The notes: generated by a model not told the origin, from the letters alone. DNA of 8,651 bases from CAZLGC01 sp964559275 (GCA_964559275.1 CAZLGC010000047.1:1-8651); one strand, 5' to 3'. Shown: positions 1 to 5,891, counted from the stretch's first letter. Numbers and translations are program-made.

Positions 1-74
1 CATTTTCAGGGAAAAACGGTGGCTGGATTAGCCAAATTTTCGGGTATAATCTGCCCCGGTTTTTCCCTGAAATG
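1..74. repeat. Long inverted repeat bracketing a -10 box
   Basis: The left arm (4-17, TTTCAGGGAAAAAC) is perfectly complementary to the right arm (59-72, GTTTTTCCCTGAAA). With a one-base slip, the similarity extends to CATTT at the outer ends and CGG at the inner ends. The 41-nt interval between the arms contains TATAAT at 45-50. The arms are too far apart for a typical terminator. Their position around a likely promoter suggests paired operator half-sites or a fold that controls expression of the gene at 113. The left arm touches the window edge, so it may be longer. An end of a small mobile element is an alternative. Confidence 0.6.
45..50 (+). promoter_or_regulatory. Candidate -10 box (TATAAT) for the beta-barrel gene
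   Basis: This is a perfect TATAAT hexamer 63 nt upstream of the ATG at 113. No convincing -35 hexamer lies 16-18 bp upstream, so an activator or an alternative sigma contact would be needed. Transcription would start near 56-58, at the edge of the right arm of the inverted repeat, placing that arm at the very 5' end of the mRNA. Confidence 0.45.
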
Positions 75-97
75 TCAATTTTCAACCAAAGCAGAAA

Positions 98-112
98 GGG
101 AGGAATTTCCTC
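98..112 (+). promoter_or_regulatory. Strong Shine-Dalgarno inside a small palindrome
   Basis: GGGAGGA at 98-104 sits 8 nt before the ATG at 113, a near-ideal ribosome binding site. The SD is part of GAGGAA-T-TTCCTC (100-112), a 6-bp inverted repeat that could pair as a 4-bp stem with a 5-nt loop and partly hide the SD. The SD fixes the start codon. Most other genes in the window have no such site. Confidence 0.7.
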
Positions 113-967
113 ATGAAACCGATGATGATCTGGATGATGATCTGTGTGATGGCCGTGGCCATCACCCTGTTCGTTGGCGTGGGCGCCGCCCGCGCCGAAC
201 AGCTGCACTCCAACCCGACCGCGGAGGATCCCTGGTGCCTGTCGCTTTCCGGCGACTTCGGCACTTTTGACGGGGACACCGAGATGTCCCCCGATGACTC
301 GGGGAACAACTTCCGAGTCGGCCTGGCGCACAGTCTTTCAGCGAAGATGGATCTGTTCGCCGACTATCGTCGCGGCACTTTCAGCCGCGAACGCAGCGGC
401 AACACCAGCTTCGAGTCGGACGACGACACCCTCTGGCTCGGCGTCAGGTTTCACACCGAGCGCCGGAACCCCACCTGGTACGAGCTGGGGCTCGCCGGCC
501 AGTACAAGGTGTCGAGTGGAGACGCCGGTTCCGGCTACAAGCTGGAGACGAGCCGAGCGGCCGTCGAGATCTCCGGGACCCTGTTTCACGGGTTCCGCTC
601 CTCGCTCCTGCCGTACATTCGCCTGGGTGGTTACGCCCTGGTCGGCAGTGAGAACATCGAGGAGACCTACGGAGGTCAGACGTACGATTCGTCTGAATCC
701 GGTCTCGGCGAAGCCGACATCGAGGCTCGTCTTGGTCTGGTGCGGTTTGGAGACAATTTCAATTTCTTCGGCGGGGTGGAATACTTCACTGCGCCGTGGA
801 GTGACCTCTCCACAACGTACCTCACTGGCGGTGCCGAGATTGCCGGCGAGACCTGGTATCTGCTCATCAAGGGGAAGATTGCTTCCCAGGAGCAGGATCA
901 GGACGATGGCTACACCATCGAGCAGTCCGGTTCTGGACTGATGGTGTTCTACGCCATCCGGTTCTGA
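113..967 (+). CDS. Sec-exported beta-barrel-like outer-membrane protein
   Basis: The 284-residue product is of unrecognised family. It starts with a Met-rich hydrophobic signal peptide (residues 1-28) ending in AARA before Glu29, a plausible signal peptidase I site. The mature part is rich in Gly, Ser, Asp and aromatics, with alternating polar/nonpolar strands throughout, e.g. around WYELGLAGQYKV and LLPYIRLGGYALV. It ends in the alternating LMVFYAIRF with a terminal Phe, the usual C-terminal signal of BAM-inserted barrels. Lysine is rare (6 residues). By hand count GC is 37/60 at 241-300, well above the genes at 1092 and 4153. It has its own -10 box, strong SD and downstream hairpin, so it is probably monocistronic. 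Function is unknown: porin, adhesin or structural barrel are all possible. A barrel is surprising if the host is a CPR bacterium, since these are thought to lack a typical outer membrane. Confidence 0.75.
   Translation: MKPMMIWMMICVMAVAITLFVGVGAARAEQLHSNPTAEDPWCLSLSGDFGTFDGDTEMSPDDSGNNFRVGLAHSLSAKMDLFADYRRGTFSRERSGNTSFESDDDTLWLGVRFHTERRNPTWYELGLAGQYKVSSGDAGSGYKLETSRAAVEISGTLFHGFRSSLLPYIRLGGYALVGSENIEETYGGQTYDSSESGLGEADIEARLGLVRFGDNFNFFGGVEYFTAPWSDLSTTYLTGGAEIAGETWYLLIKGKIASQEQDQDDGYTIEQSGSGLMVFYAIRF
121..144 (+). repeat. Perfect 12-bp tandem duplication in signal peptide
   Basis: GATGATGATCTG occurs twice in tandem (121-132 and 133-144). It duplicates four codons in frame, giving the MMIW/MMIC pattern in the n/h-region of the signal peptide. 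Replication slippage here would change signal-peptide length without breaking the frame. Confidence 0.85.
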
Positions 968-980
968 GCTCAAGCACTCT

Positions 981-1022
981 AGGACGGCCCAGTCTATCGT
1001 GAGATAGGCTGGGCCATCCTTT
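981..1022 (+). terminator. Rho-independent terminator after the beta-barrel gene
   Basis: A stem pairs 981-998 with 1003-1020 around a GTGA loop. It contains GGCCCAG/CTGGGCC, CTATC/GATAG, one T-G wobble and one C-A mismatch. A short T stretch (1020-1022) follows. The stem begins 14 nt after the stop codon. The T tract is short, but the stem is long and GC-rich, so termination of the upstream gene is likely. Confidence 0.75.
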
Positions 1023-1091
1023 CATATTAGAAGATCGAAAATAGAAGATAGAATTATTTCCATTTTCCATTTTCTACCTTCAATTTCCAAC
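1023..1091 (+). promoter_or_regulatory. AT-rich leader with imperfect inverted repeat before the GT4 gene
   Basis: The segment changes from purine-rich (1029-1053) to pyrimidine-rich (1057-1088). Bases 1037-1053 and 1072-1088 form an imperfect inverted repeat (14 of 17 positions complementary) directly before the ATG at 1092. The loop contains tandem CCATTTT units. TAGAAT at 1049-1054 is a possible -10 box without a clear -35. No SD precedes the start codon. The segment could be a 5'-UTR hairpin or a dispersed palindromic intergenic repeat; the sequence alone does not decide. Confidence 0.4.
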
Positions 1092-2429
1092 ATGAAAGTA
1101 CTACTTGTCGAAAAATTTCTCCAAGAAGGCGGTAAATCCGGGGGAACCACGCGGGTAGTTTTTGAAATTGCCAAAGTTTTGCAAAAAAACGGGCACCAAG
1201 TTATCCCTTTTACAGCCTGGAATGATGAGGTCAAAGAAAAATCACCCGACTGGGTGGAAAAGCATAAAGACTATTTCGTGACTTATGAGGATTTCAGCTC
1301 CTTTGGGTTCAATCTCGGAACTCTACGCAAGGCCGTCAAGATGATTTACAATTACGAAGCAGCTCGCAAAATTGAGGAGCTCATCAAAAAGGAAAAGCCG
1401 GATCTGGCCTACTTGCACAATATTTTCCATCACATCGGCCCGGCAATTTTGCCTGTCCTTAAAAAATACAACATCCCGGTTATTCATACCTTGCATCATT
1501 ATAAGCATTTGTCGGCTAATTACTATTTGCTCAAAGATGGGCGCCCCTGGGAGAAAGACAAGGGCGGCAAATACTGGCGCTATCTGACTGACCGAGTTAT
1601 AAAAGGCTCGGTGTTGGCTGGTTTCCACGAAATGATCGAGATGACTATCCATCACAAGCTATGGCGGCCGTTTCGGCGCTACGTCAATTTGTGCACTTCG
1701 CCAAGCAAGTTTTTGATGCAAAAAAGTCGCGACTATAATTTCCCCAAAGCCATCGCACACCTACCCTACGGTCTGGATGAAAACGACTATCAGCCTGGCT
1801 ATGAGCCTAAGAACTACATGCTTTTTTACGGGCGTCTCTCCAGTGAGAAAGGCGTCCAGACAATAATTGATGCACTGGCTCGCATCAAAGGTTTGAATAC
1901 ACCGCTCTATATTGTTGGCCAGGGTGAGTTTGAGTCTGAGCTCCGCCAGCAGGTGCAAAAGCAGCGGTTGGCTGACAAGGTTAAGTTTCTCGGCTTCAAA
2001 ACCGGGGCAGAGCTGCATCGCTTGGTGCGCGAAGCCAAATTTGTTATAGTACCTAGTCTCTGGTACGAGAACTCACCGCTGACGATTTACGAATCCCTGG
2101 CGCTAGGAACGCCGGTTGTTGGCGCTTACCAGGGAGGAATCCCGGAACTGATCCAGGAAGATACGGATCTTGCCAAATCTACCGGGGTTACCTTCGCTTC
2201 CGGTGACGCGGAAGATCTGGCTGATAAGATTGAATTCCTGTTGGCACACCCGGAACTGCTGCCGGCCATGGGCCAGAATGCCCGTCGCTATTTTGAGGAT
2301 AATTTCACTTTGGATAAGTACTACGAGCGTTTCCTGCGCCTGCTGGATGTGCTGCCGGTCAGGGTAGGTGAGCGCGAACCGCACTATCCGCAGAAACTGG
2401 AGCCCGTTGAAAACAAGTCGTTAACGTAA
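1092..2429 (+). CDS. GT4-type glycosyltransferase (GT-B fold)
   Basis: This 445-residue cytoplasmic or membrane-associated enzyme should transfer a sugar from an NDP-sugar to a glycan or lipid acceptor. The N-terminal Rossmann strand MKVLLVEKF is followed by the Gly-rich loop GGKSGGTTR (14-22), typical of the GT4 N-domain. The C-terminal donor domain shows GRLSSEKG (247-254), with the Arg/Lys pair that contacts donor phosphates, and the EX7E motif ENSPLTIYE (Glu326, Glu334). VVGAYQGGIPELI follows, as expected. Length is normal for GT4. The start is chosen because the first beta strand begins at once, although no SD is present. Donor and acceptor cannot be read from sequence. The rhamnose and glucuronate genes downstream make dTDP-Rha or UDP-GlcA plausible donors. 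It is separated from them by the unrelated-looking lipoprotein gene and its terminator. Confidence 0.9.
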   Translation: MKVLLVEKFLQEGGKSGGTTRVVFEIAKVLQKNGHQVIPFTAWNDEVKEKSPDWVEKHKDYFVTYEDFSSFGFNLGTLRKAVKMIYNYEAARKIEELIKKEKPDLAYLHNIFHHIGPAILPVLKKYNIPVIHTLHHYKHLSANYYLLKDGRPWEKDKGGKYWRYLTDRVIKGSVLAGFHEMIEMTIHHKLWRPFRRYVNLCTSPSKFLMQKSRDYNFPKAIAHLPYGLDENDYQPGYEPKNYMLFYGRLSSEKGVQTIIDALARIKGLNTPLYIVGQGEFESELRQQVQKQRLADKVKFLGFKTGAELHRLVREAKFVIVPSLWYENSPLTIYESLALGTPVVGAYQGGIPELIQEDTDLAKSTGVTFASGDAEDLADKIEFLLAHPELLPAMGQNARRYFEDNFTLDKYYERFLRLLDVLPVRVGEREPHYPQKLEPVENKSLT

Positions 2430-2442
2430 CTTTAGATAGAAT

Positions 2443-2454
2443 GGAGGGAACACC
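2443..2454 (+). promoter_or_regulatory. Strong SD deciding a GTG start
   Basis: GGAGGG at 2443-2448, 6 nt before GTG at 2455, fixes the start of the lipoprotein gene. The site lies in the 25-nt space after the GT4 stop. No good -35/-10 pair is visible here, so read-through from the GT4 gene is possible. Confidence 0.7.
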
Positions 2455-3045
2455 GTGACCAGATTGATTTGTTTGTTGCTGGTTGTAATGACCGGCTGTG
2501 CCACCGCTGGCCATCCCAGCCCGGCCGAGTACATAGCCGGTATCGAGGGGCCACCATACCCCATCCCGGAAGGCTGTGCCCAGCCACTCGACACCCCGGT
2601 CAGCTTCGCCGAAAACGAGGCCGAATGGATCCTTTATGAAGGTTCGCTCTGGACTCGACTGGGAGATAACATGTATCTCCCCGAGTTCTACGATCCAGAC
2701 GAGGCTCCGGCGGGCTATCTTAAGGCCAAGATGTACTGGCCTGATCGCTGGGAAGCGACCGTAGAGCTGGTCGTGGCCTGCAATCACTTCGCCGAACCGG
2801 CGGATGTGGCCGGCTTGCTCGGTGATGCGATCTCGATCGTTGCCGAAGGGCATCAAAGTTTCGGAGCTTTCGCAGACAGCTTCGGCTTCGATGATGCCTG
2901 GCTGGAGCGGTCACTCGCGGCTGCGATTGTGGCGCAGCACCCAGTGGGACAGGTTAGTGAATTCCGGGTGGAATTTGTACTCATCGGATATGACATCCGT
3001 TGGTGCGACCACCGCCAGGAATGGCATCAATGTACCAAGCCTTAG
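2455..3045 (+). CDS. Putative lipoprotein of unknown function
   Basis: The 196-residue product starts at a GTG with a strong SD. Residues 1-14 form a short lipoprotein signal (Arg3, then a hydrophobic run) ending in a lipobox-like VMTGC with Cys15 as the lipidation site. Met at -3 instead of Leu is tolerated but not ideal. The mature part is acidic and aromatic-rich, with four more Cys (41, 109, 184, 193) that could form two disulfides outside the cytoplasm. I do not recognise the family. Lysine is very scarce (3 residues), and by hand count GC is 40/60 at 2521-2580. Composition, SD and a private terminator match the gene at 113, not the flanking GT4 and rmlB genes. It probably sits on the outer face of a membrane. 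It may be a foreign or independently acquired gene inserted between polysaccharide genes. Confidence 0.7.
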   Translation: MTRLICLLLVVMTGCATAGHPSPAEYIAGIEGPPYPIPEGCAQPLDTPVSFAENEAEWILYEGSLWTRLGDNMYLPEFYDPDEAPAGYLKAKMYWPDRWEATVELVVACNHFAEPADVAGLLGDAISIVAEGHQSFGAFADSFGFDDAWLERSLAAAIVAQHPVGQVSEFRVEFVLIGYDIRWCDHRQEWHQCTKP

Positions 3046-3093
3046 CCAAGGCTTTCCTAGGCGGAACTTAGCGGTTCCGCCTTTTGCTTGGCT
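3044..3093 (+). terminator. Nested terminator hairpin after the lipoprotein gene
   Basis: The core stem GGCGGAAC (3060-3067) pairs perfectly with GTTCCGCC (3074-3081) around a 6-nt loop and is followed by TTTT (3082-3085). An outer stem, AGCCAAG (3044-3050) with CTTGGCT (3087-3093), encloses it and begins inside the stop codon of the lipoprotein gene. The core is a standard Rho-independent terminator. The outer arm may compete with or stabilise it. Confidence 0.8.
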
Positions 3094-3140
3094 GAAAAAG
3101 GCCATAGTGGTAACATAAAGTGATAATACACGTTTTCTTT

Positions 3141-4166
3141 ATGAAGACTATGAAGATACTCGTGACCGGCGGGCTAGGTTTTATGGGATCGGCCTTTATC
3201 CGCCATATCCTCCAAAAAAACAAACAGATCAAAGTGATCAATCTTGACAAGGTCACCTACGCGGCTAATTTTGATAACCTCAAAGAATGCCGCGGTTTTT
3301 ATCGCTTCAAGCAACGTTATCATTTTGTTAAAGGTGATATTGCTGATCAAAAAATAGTGCGCCGAGCTGCCCAGGGTTGCCAGGCCATCATCAACTACGC
3401 GGCCGAGACCCACGTTGACCGCTCTATCCTTGATCCGGATGCGTTTGTCAAAACTGATGTTCTGGGTACATACAATCTACTGGAAGCGGCCCGGGATCTG
3501 AAAATTAAAAAATTCATTCAGATTTCGACTGACGAAGTCTACGGTGATGTTGCCAAAGGTTATTCCAGGGAAGGGGATACGATCAGACCCTCCAGCCCTT
3601 ATTCAGCCAGCAAAGCCGGTGGGGACATGCTGGTGCTGGCCTATCACCGGACTTTTGGCGTTCCGACTGTTCTCACCCGGGCTTCGAATAACTATGGCCC
3701 CTACCAATATCCGGAAAAAATCGTACCGCTTTTCATCACCAATTTACTAGAAGGGAAGAAGGTCCCGGTCTATGGCAAGGGCGACCAAGTCCGCGATTGG
3801 TTGTTTGTGGAAGATCATGCCCGGGCGATTGCCAAACTTCTCACACGCGGCCGGCCGGGTGAAATTTACAACATTGGCTCCGATCGTCACCGCGACATCA
3901 CCAACCTTGAATTGACAAAGCAAATCCTAAAATTGACCAGCCACGACAAGAAATCAATTAAGTATGTCAAAGACCGCCCCGGCCACGATGTCCGTTACGC
4001 GATTAATTGTAATAAACTCAAAAAGCTGGGCTGGCGACCACAGGTCAATTTTCGCGACGGACTGAAACTGACAGTCGATTGGTATCGAAACAATCATTGG
4101 TGGTGGAAAAAAATCAAGACCGGAGAATATCTGAAATACTATAAAAAGCAATATGGCAAGAAGTAA
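3141..4166 (+). CDS. rmlB: dTDP-glucose 4,6-dehydratase (RmlB/RfbB)
   Basis: Extended SDR enzyme that converts dTDP-glucose to dTDP-4-keto-6-deoxyglucose with bound NAD+, second step of dTDP-rhamnose synthesis. Numbering from the ATG at 3150, it shows the NAD-binding TGGLGFMGS near the N-terminus, the catalytic STDEVYG (Thr127, Asp128, Glu129; the Asp/Glu pair is diagnostic of dehydratases) and YSASK (Tyr151, Lys155). NNYGPYQYPEKIVP and VRDWLFVEDHARAI are typical of RmlB. Length (338-341 aa) is normal. The start is uncertain: ATG at 3141, ATG at 3150 and GTG at 3120 are in frame and none has an SD. 3150 puts the first strand right at the N-terminus, while 3141 adds three residues. It is the first gene of the operon, and its end overlaps the next gene by 14 nt. 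TGATAAT at 3121-3127 could be a -10 box, with no clear -35. Confidence 0.93.
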   Translation: MKTMKILVTGGLGFMGSAFIRHILQKNKQIKVINLDKVTYAANFDNLKECRGFYRFKQRYHFVKGDIADQKIVRRAAQGCQAIINYAAETHVDRSILDPDAFVKTDVLGTYNLLEAARDLKIKKFIQISTDEVYGDVAKGYSREGDTIRPSSPYSASKAGGDMLVLAYHRTFGVPTVLTRASNNYGPYQYPEKIVPLFITNLLEGKKVPVYGKGDQVRDWLFVEDHARAIAKLLTRGRPGEIYNIGSDRHRDITNLELTKQILKLTSHDKKSIKYVKDRPGHDVRYAINCNKLKKLGWRPQVNFRDGLKLTVDWYRNNHWWWKKIKTGEYLKYYKKQYGKK

Positions 4167-5007
4167 AATATTGATAATTGGTCGCGGCTACGTAGGTGAT
4201 AAATGCGCCCAGGCCTGGCCGGACGCGGTTGTTTCCGAAGAGTGGATTGAAACTCCCGCTGATACAGCTAGAATCTTGGAGAAGTATAAACCTGGGGCGG
4301 TTTTGAACGCCGCTGGTATAGTGGGCAAACCCAATGTTGACTGGTGTGACGCTCACCAGTGGGAGACGATTGCCGGGAACACAGTTTTGCCACTAAATAT
4401 TGCCAAGGCTTGTCAGGATGCCGGGGTTTATCTTTTGCATATAGGTTCTGGTTGTATCTACTACGGTGAATCACCGAGCCCCGGCGGCTGGTTAGAATCG
4501 GATTTTGCCAATCCCGAGCCAACTTACACCCGGGCCAAATACGCGGCCGACTTAACATTGTCGACAATGCCAAACATCGGAATTGCCCGTATCCGTATGC
4601 CGCTGGATTCAAGGCCATCTCCTAAAAACATCATTGACAAGTTGGTCAGCTACCCGCGAATTATCGATGTCGAAAATAGCCTAACGGTTCTGGATGATAT
4701 GGTCGAAGTTTTCCGGGCTTTGCTGGACAAAAAGGCTGAGGGAATTTTCCATGTTACCAATCCTGGTTCAGTCAGGCACAAAGAAATAATTGAGCTGTAT
4801 CGGGAATATGTAGATCCGGATCTTCCTGAAAAAGAGTGGCTGGACGAGGAAGAGCTGGTTGCCAAAGGGTTGGTCAAAAAGAAGCGTTCCAGTAACATTC
4901 TGCAATCAAAGAATCTGGAAAAATACGGTATTAAGATGAAGCCGGCACCAGAAGCTGTTCGGGAAGCGATGAAAAAATATGCCCAAGCTAAAAAGAATTC
5001 TAAATAG
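4153..5007 (+). CDS. NRS/ER-like bifunctional 3,5-epimerase/4-reductase for rhamnose
   Basis: SDR protein of 284 residues. It resembles the plant nucleotide-rhamnose synthase/epimerase-reductase (NRS/ER, also UER1, and the C-terminal half of RHM) and its mimivirus counterpart more than ordinary RmlD. Segments I match from memory are GRGYVG (10-15), NAAGIVGKPNVDWC (52-65), GCIYYG (100-105), RIRMP (146-150), NSLTVLDD (175-182), HVTNPGSVRHKEI and KRSSNIL. Tyr125-x3-Lys129 is the SDR reductase pair. Cys101 and Lys163 fall where plant NRS/ER has the Cys and Lys assigned to 3,5-epimerisation, with similar spacing. The predicted reaction is dTDP-4-keto-6-deoxyglucose to dTDP-L-rhamnose using NAD(P)H, replacing both RmlC and RmlD. 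The gene lies between rmlB (14-nt overlap, ATGGCAAGAAGTAA) and rmlA (6-nt gap), which supports the pathway. A plain RmlD-like reductase remains possible. Confidence 0.8.
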   Translation: MARSKILIIGRGYVGDKCAQAWPDAVVSEEWIETPADTARILEKYKPGAVLNAAGIVGKPNVDWCDAHQWETIAGNTVLPLNIAKACQDAGVYLLHIGSGCIYYGESPSPGGWLESDFANPEPTYTRAKYAADLTLSTMPNIGIARIRMPLDSRPSPKNIIDKLVSYPRIIDVENSLTVLDDMVEVFRALLDKKAEGIFHVTNPGSVRHKEIIELYREYVDPDLPEKEWLDEEELVAKGLVKKKRSSNILQSKNLEKYGIKMKPAPEAVREAMKKYAQAKKNSK

Positions 5008-5013
5008 AACTAT

Positions 5014-5891
5014 ATGAAAGGTGTTATTCTCGCCGGAGGGCATGCGACCCGGCTCAGGCCGATTACTCTGGCTACCAGTAAACACTTGTTGCCGATTTAC
5101 AACAAACCGATGATCTATTATCCTTTGGCGACCCTACTTAGTGCCGGGATAAAGGACATCCTATTTATTTGCTCACCCGAGCATTCTGGTCAGTATGTTA
5201 ATCTGCTTGGTTCCGGTTCCAAATTCGGCGCTAAGTTTGCCTACGAAATCCAGGATGAGCCGAAAGGTTTGGCGCACGGACTGTCGCTCGCGGAAAACTT
5301 CGCCCGGGGTGATGGCTGCGCCATGATCTTGGGTGACAATATCTTTGAAGACAGTGTCGCTAAACAAGTGAAAAATTTTGACAAAGGCGCGATGATCTTT
5401 GTCAAAGAAGTTGATGACCCGGAAAGATTTGGGGTGGTTGAATTTGGCCAGGGCAACANNNNNNNNNNNNNNNNNNNNNNNNNNNNNNNNNNNNNNNNNN
5501 NNNNNNNNNNNNNNNNNNNNNNNNNNNNNNNNNNNNNNNNNNNNNNNNNNNNNNNNNNAAAGAAGTTGATGACCCGGAAAGATTTGGGGTGGTTGAATTT
5601 GGCCAGGGCAACAAGGTCAAATCGATTGAGGAAAAACCAGCCAAGCCAAAAAGTAACTTTGCCCAAACCGGCCTTTATGTCTATGACGGCGATGTTTTTG
5701 GGCATATCAAAGAGCTAAAACCGTCAGAGCGAGGCGAGCTTGAAATAACCGACCTGAATAATGTATACTTAGATAGAGACGAACTAGTGGCCGAAAAGAT
5801 ATCCGGCGAATGGATCGACGCCGGCACTTTTGACTCACTGCTGAGAGCTGCCAATTTTATCGCTTCCAAAGAGACAAATGAAAACAAATAA
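5014..5891 (+). CDS. rmlA: Glucose-1-phosphate thymidylyltransferase (RmlA), split by a scaffold gap
   Basis: Catalyses dTTP + glucose-1-phosphate to dTDP-glucose + PPi, the first step of the rhamnose pathway. As written, the frame is broken by 100 Ns (5459-5558) flanked by identical 55-bp copies. Removing the gap plus one copy (155 bp) leaves 723 bp, an uninterrupted 240-aa frame. That frame has the nucleotide-binding LAGGHATRLRP (6-16), LPIYNKPMIYYPL, metal-binding Asp108 in LGDNI, EEKP (Lys156, merged numbering), SERGELEITDLN and GEWIDAGTFDSL, all typical of RmlA. The usual GxGTR loop reads GHATR, a variant seen in other sugar nucleotidyltransferases. Its length fits short-form RmlA lacking the C-terminal extension of the ~290-aa enzymes. 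The stop overlaps the next start by 14 nt. The apparent frameshift is an assembly artefact, not a pseudogene. Confidence 0.92.
5404..5458 (+). repeat. 55-bp exact duplicate, left copy at gap
   Basis: This stretch inside rmlA is identical base for base to 5559-5613. Its right end abuts the N run. It encodes the KEVDDPERFGVVEFGQGN region once in a normal RmlA, so one copy is redundant. Confidence 0.95.
5459..5558. other. Scaffold gap of exactly 100 Ns
   Basis: There are exactly 100 undetermined bases inside rmlA. The round number and the identical 55-bp sequences on both sides indicate a fixed-size scaffold placeholder between contigs that actually overlap by 55 bp. The true gap length is probably negative, with no missing sequence. 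Confidence 0.95.
5559..5613 (+). repeat. 55-bp exact duplicate, right copy at gap
   Basis: Second copy of 5404-5458, starting directly after the N run. Read straight through it, rmlA would be out of frame (155 extra bases, not a multiple of 3). Collapsing the two copies restores the frame. Confidence 0.95.

Noticed and set aside
174..941. 255-codon + strand frame overlapping the barrel gene in another phase
   Set aside because: Its translation is a low-complexity Arg/Pro/Ser/Thr-rich string typical of an off-frame reading of GC-rich DNA. It lacks an SD and domain-like features.
338..973. Long open frame on the minus strand opposite the barrel gene
   Set aside because: High-GC coding sequence commonly leaves opposite frames open. 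The + strand frame has an SD, signal peptide and terminator; the minus frame has none.
2426..3121. Possible insertion-element ends around the lipoprotein gene (GTAAC at 2426-2430 and 3110-3114; ACTTTA at 2429-2434 against TAAAGT at 3116-3121)
   Set aside because: Matches of 5-6 bp are expected by chance, and there is no transposase or longer terminal repeat.
3120..3140. GTG at 3120 as the start of rmlB
   Set aside because: The added MIIHVFF residues precede the normal RmlB N-terminus and there is no SD. The ATGs at 3141 or 3150 fit the family better.
5404..5613. Biological tandem duplication or frameshifted pseudogene of rmlA
   Set aside because: The exact identity of the copies, their edges abutting exactly 100 Ns and the perfect frame after collapsing point to an assembly artefact.
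5589..5891. Separate small gene starting at ATG 5589
   Set aside because: It is the C-terminal part of rmlA. The frame joins the upstream part exactly when the duplicated 55 bp and the Ns are removed.
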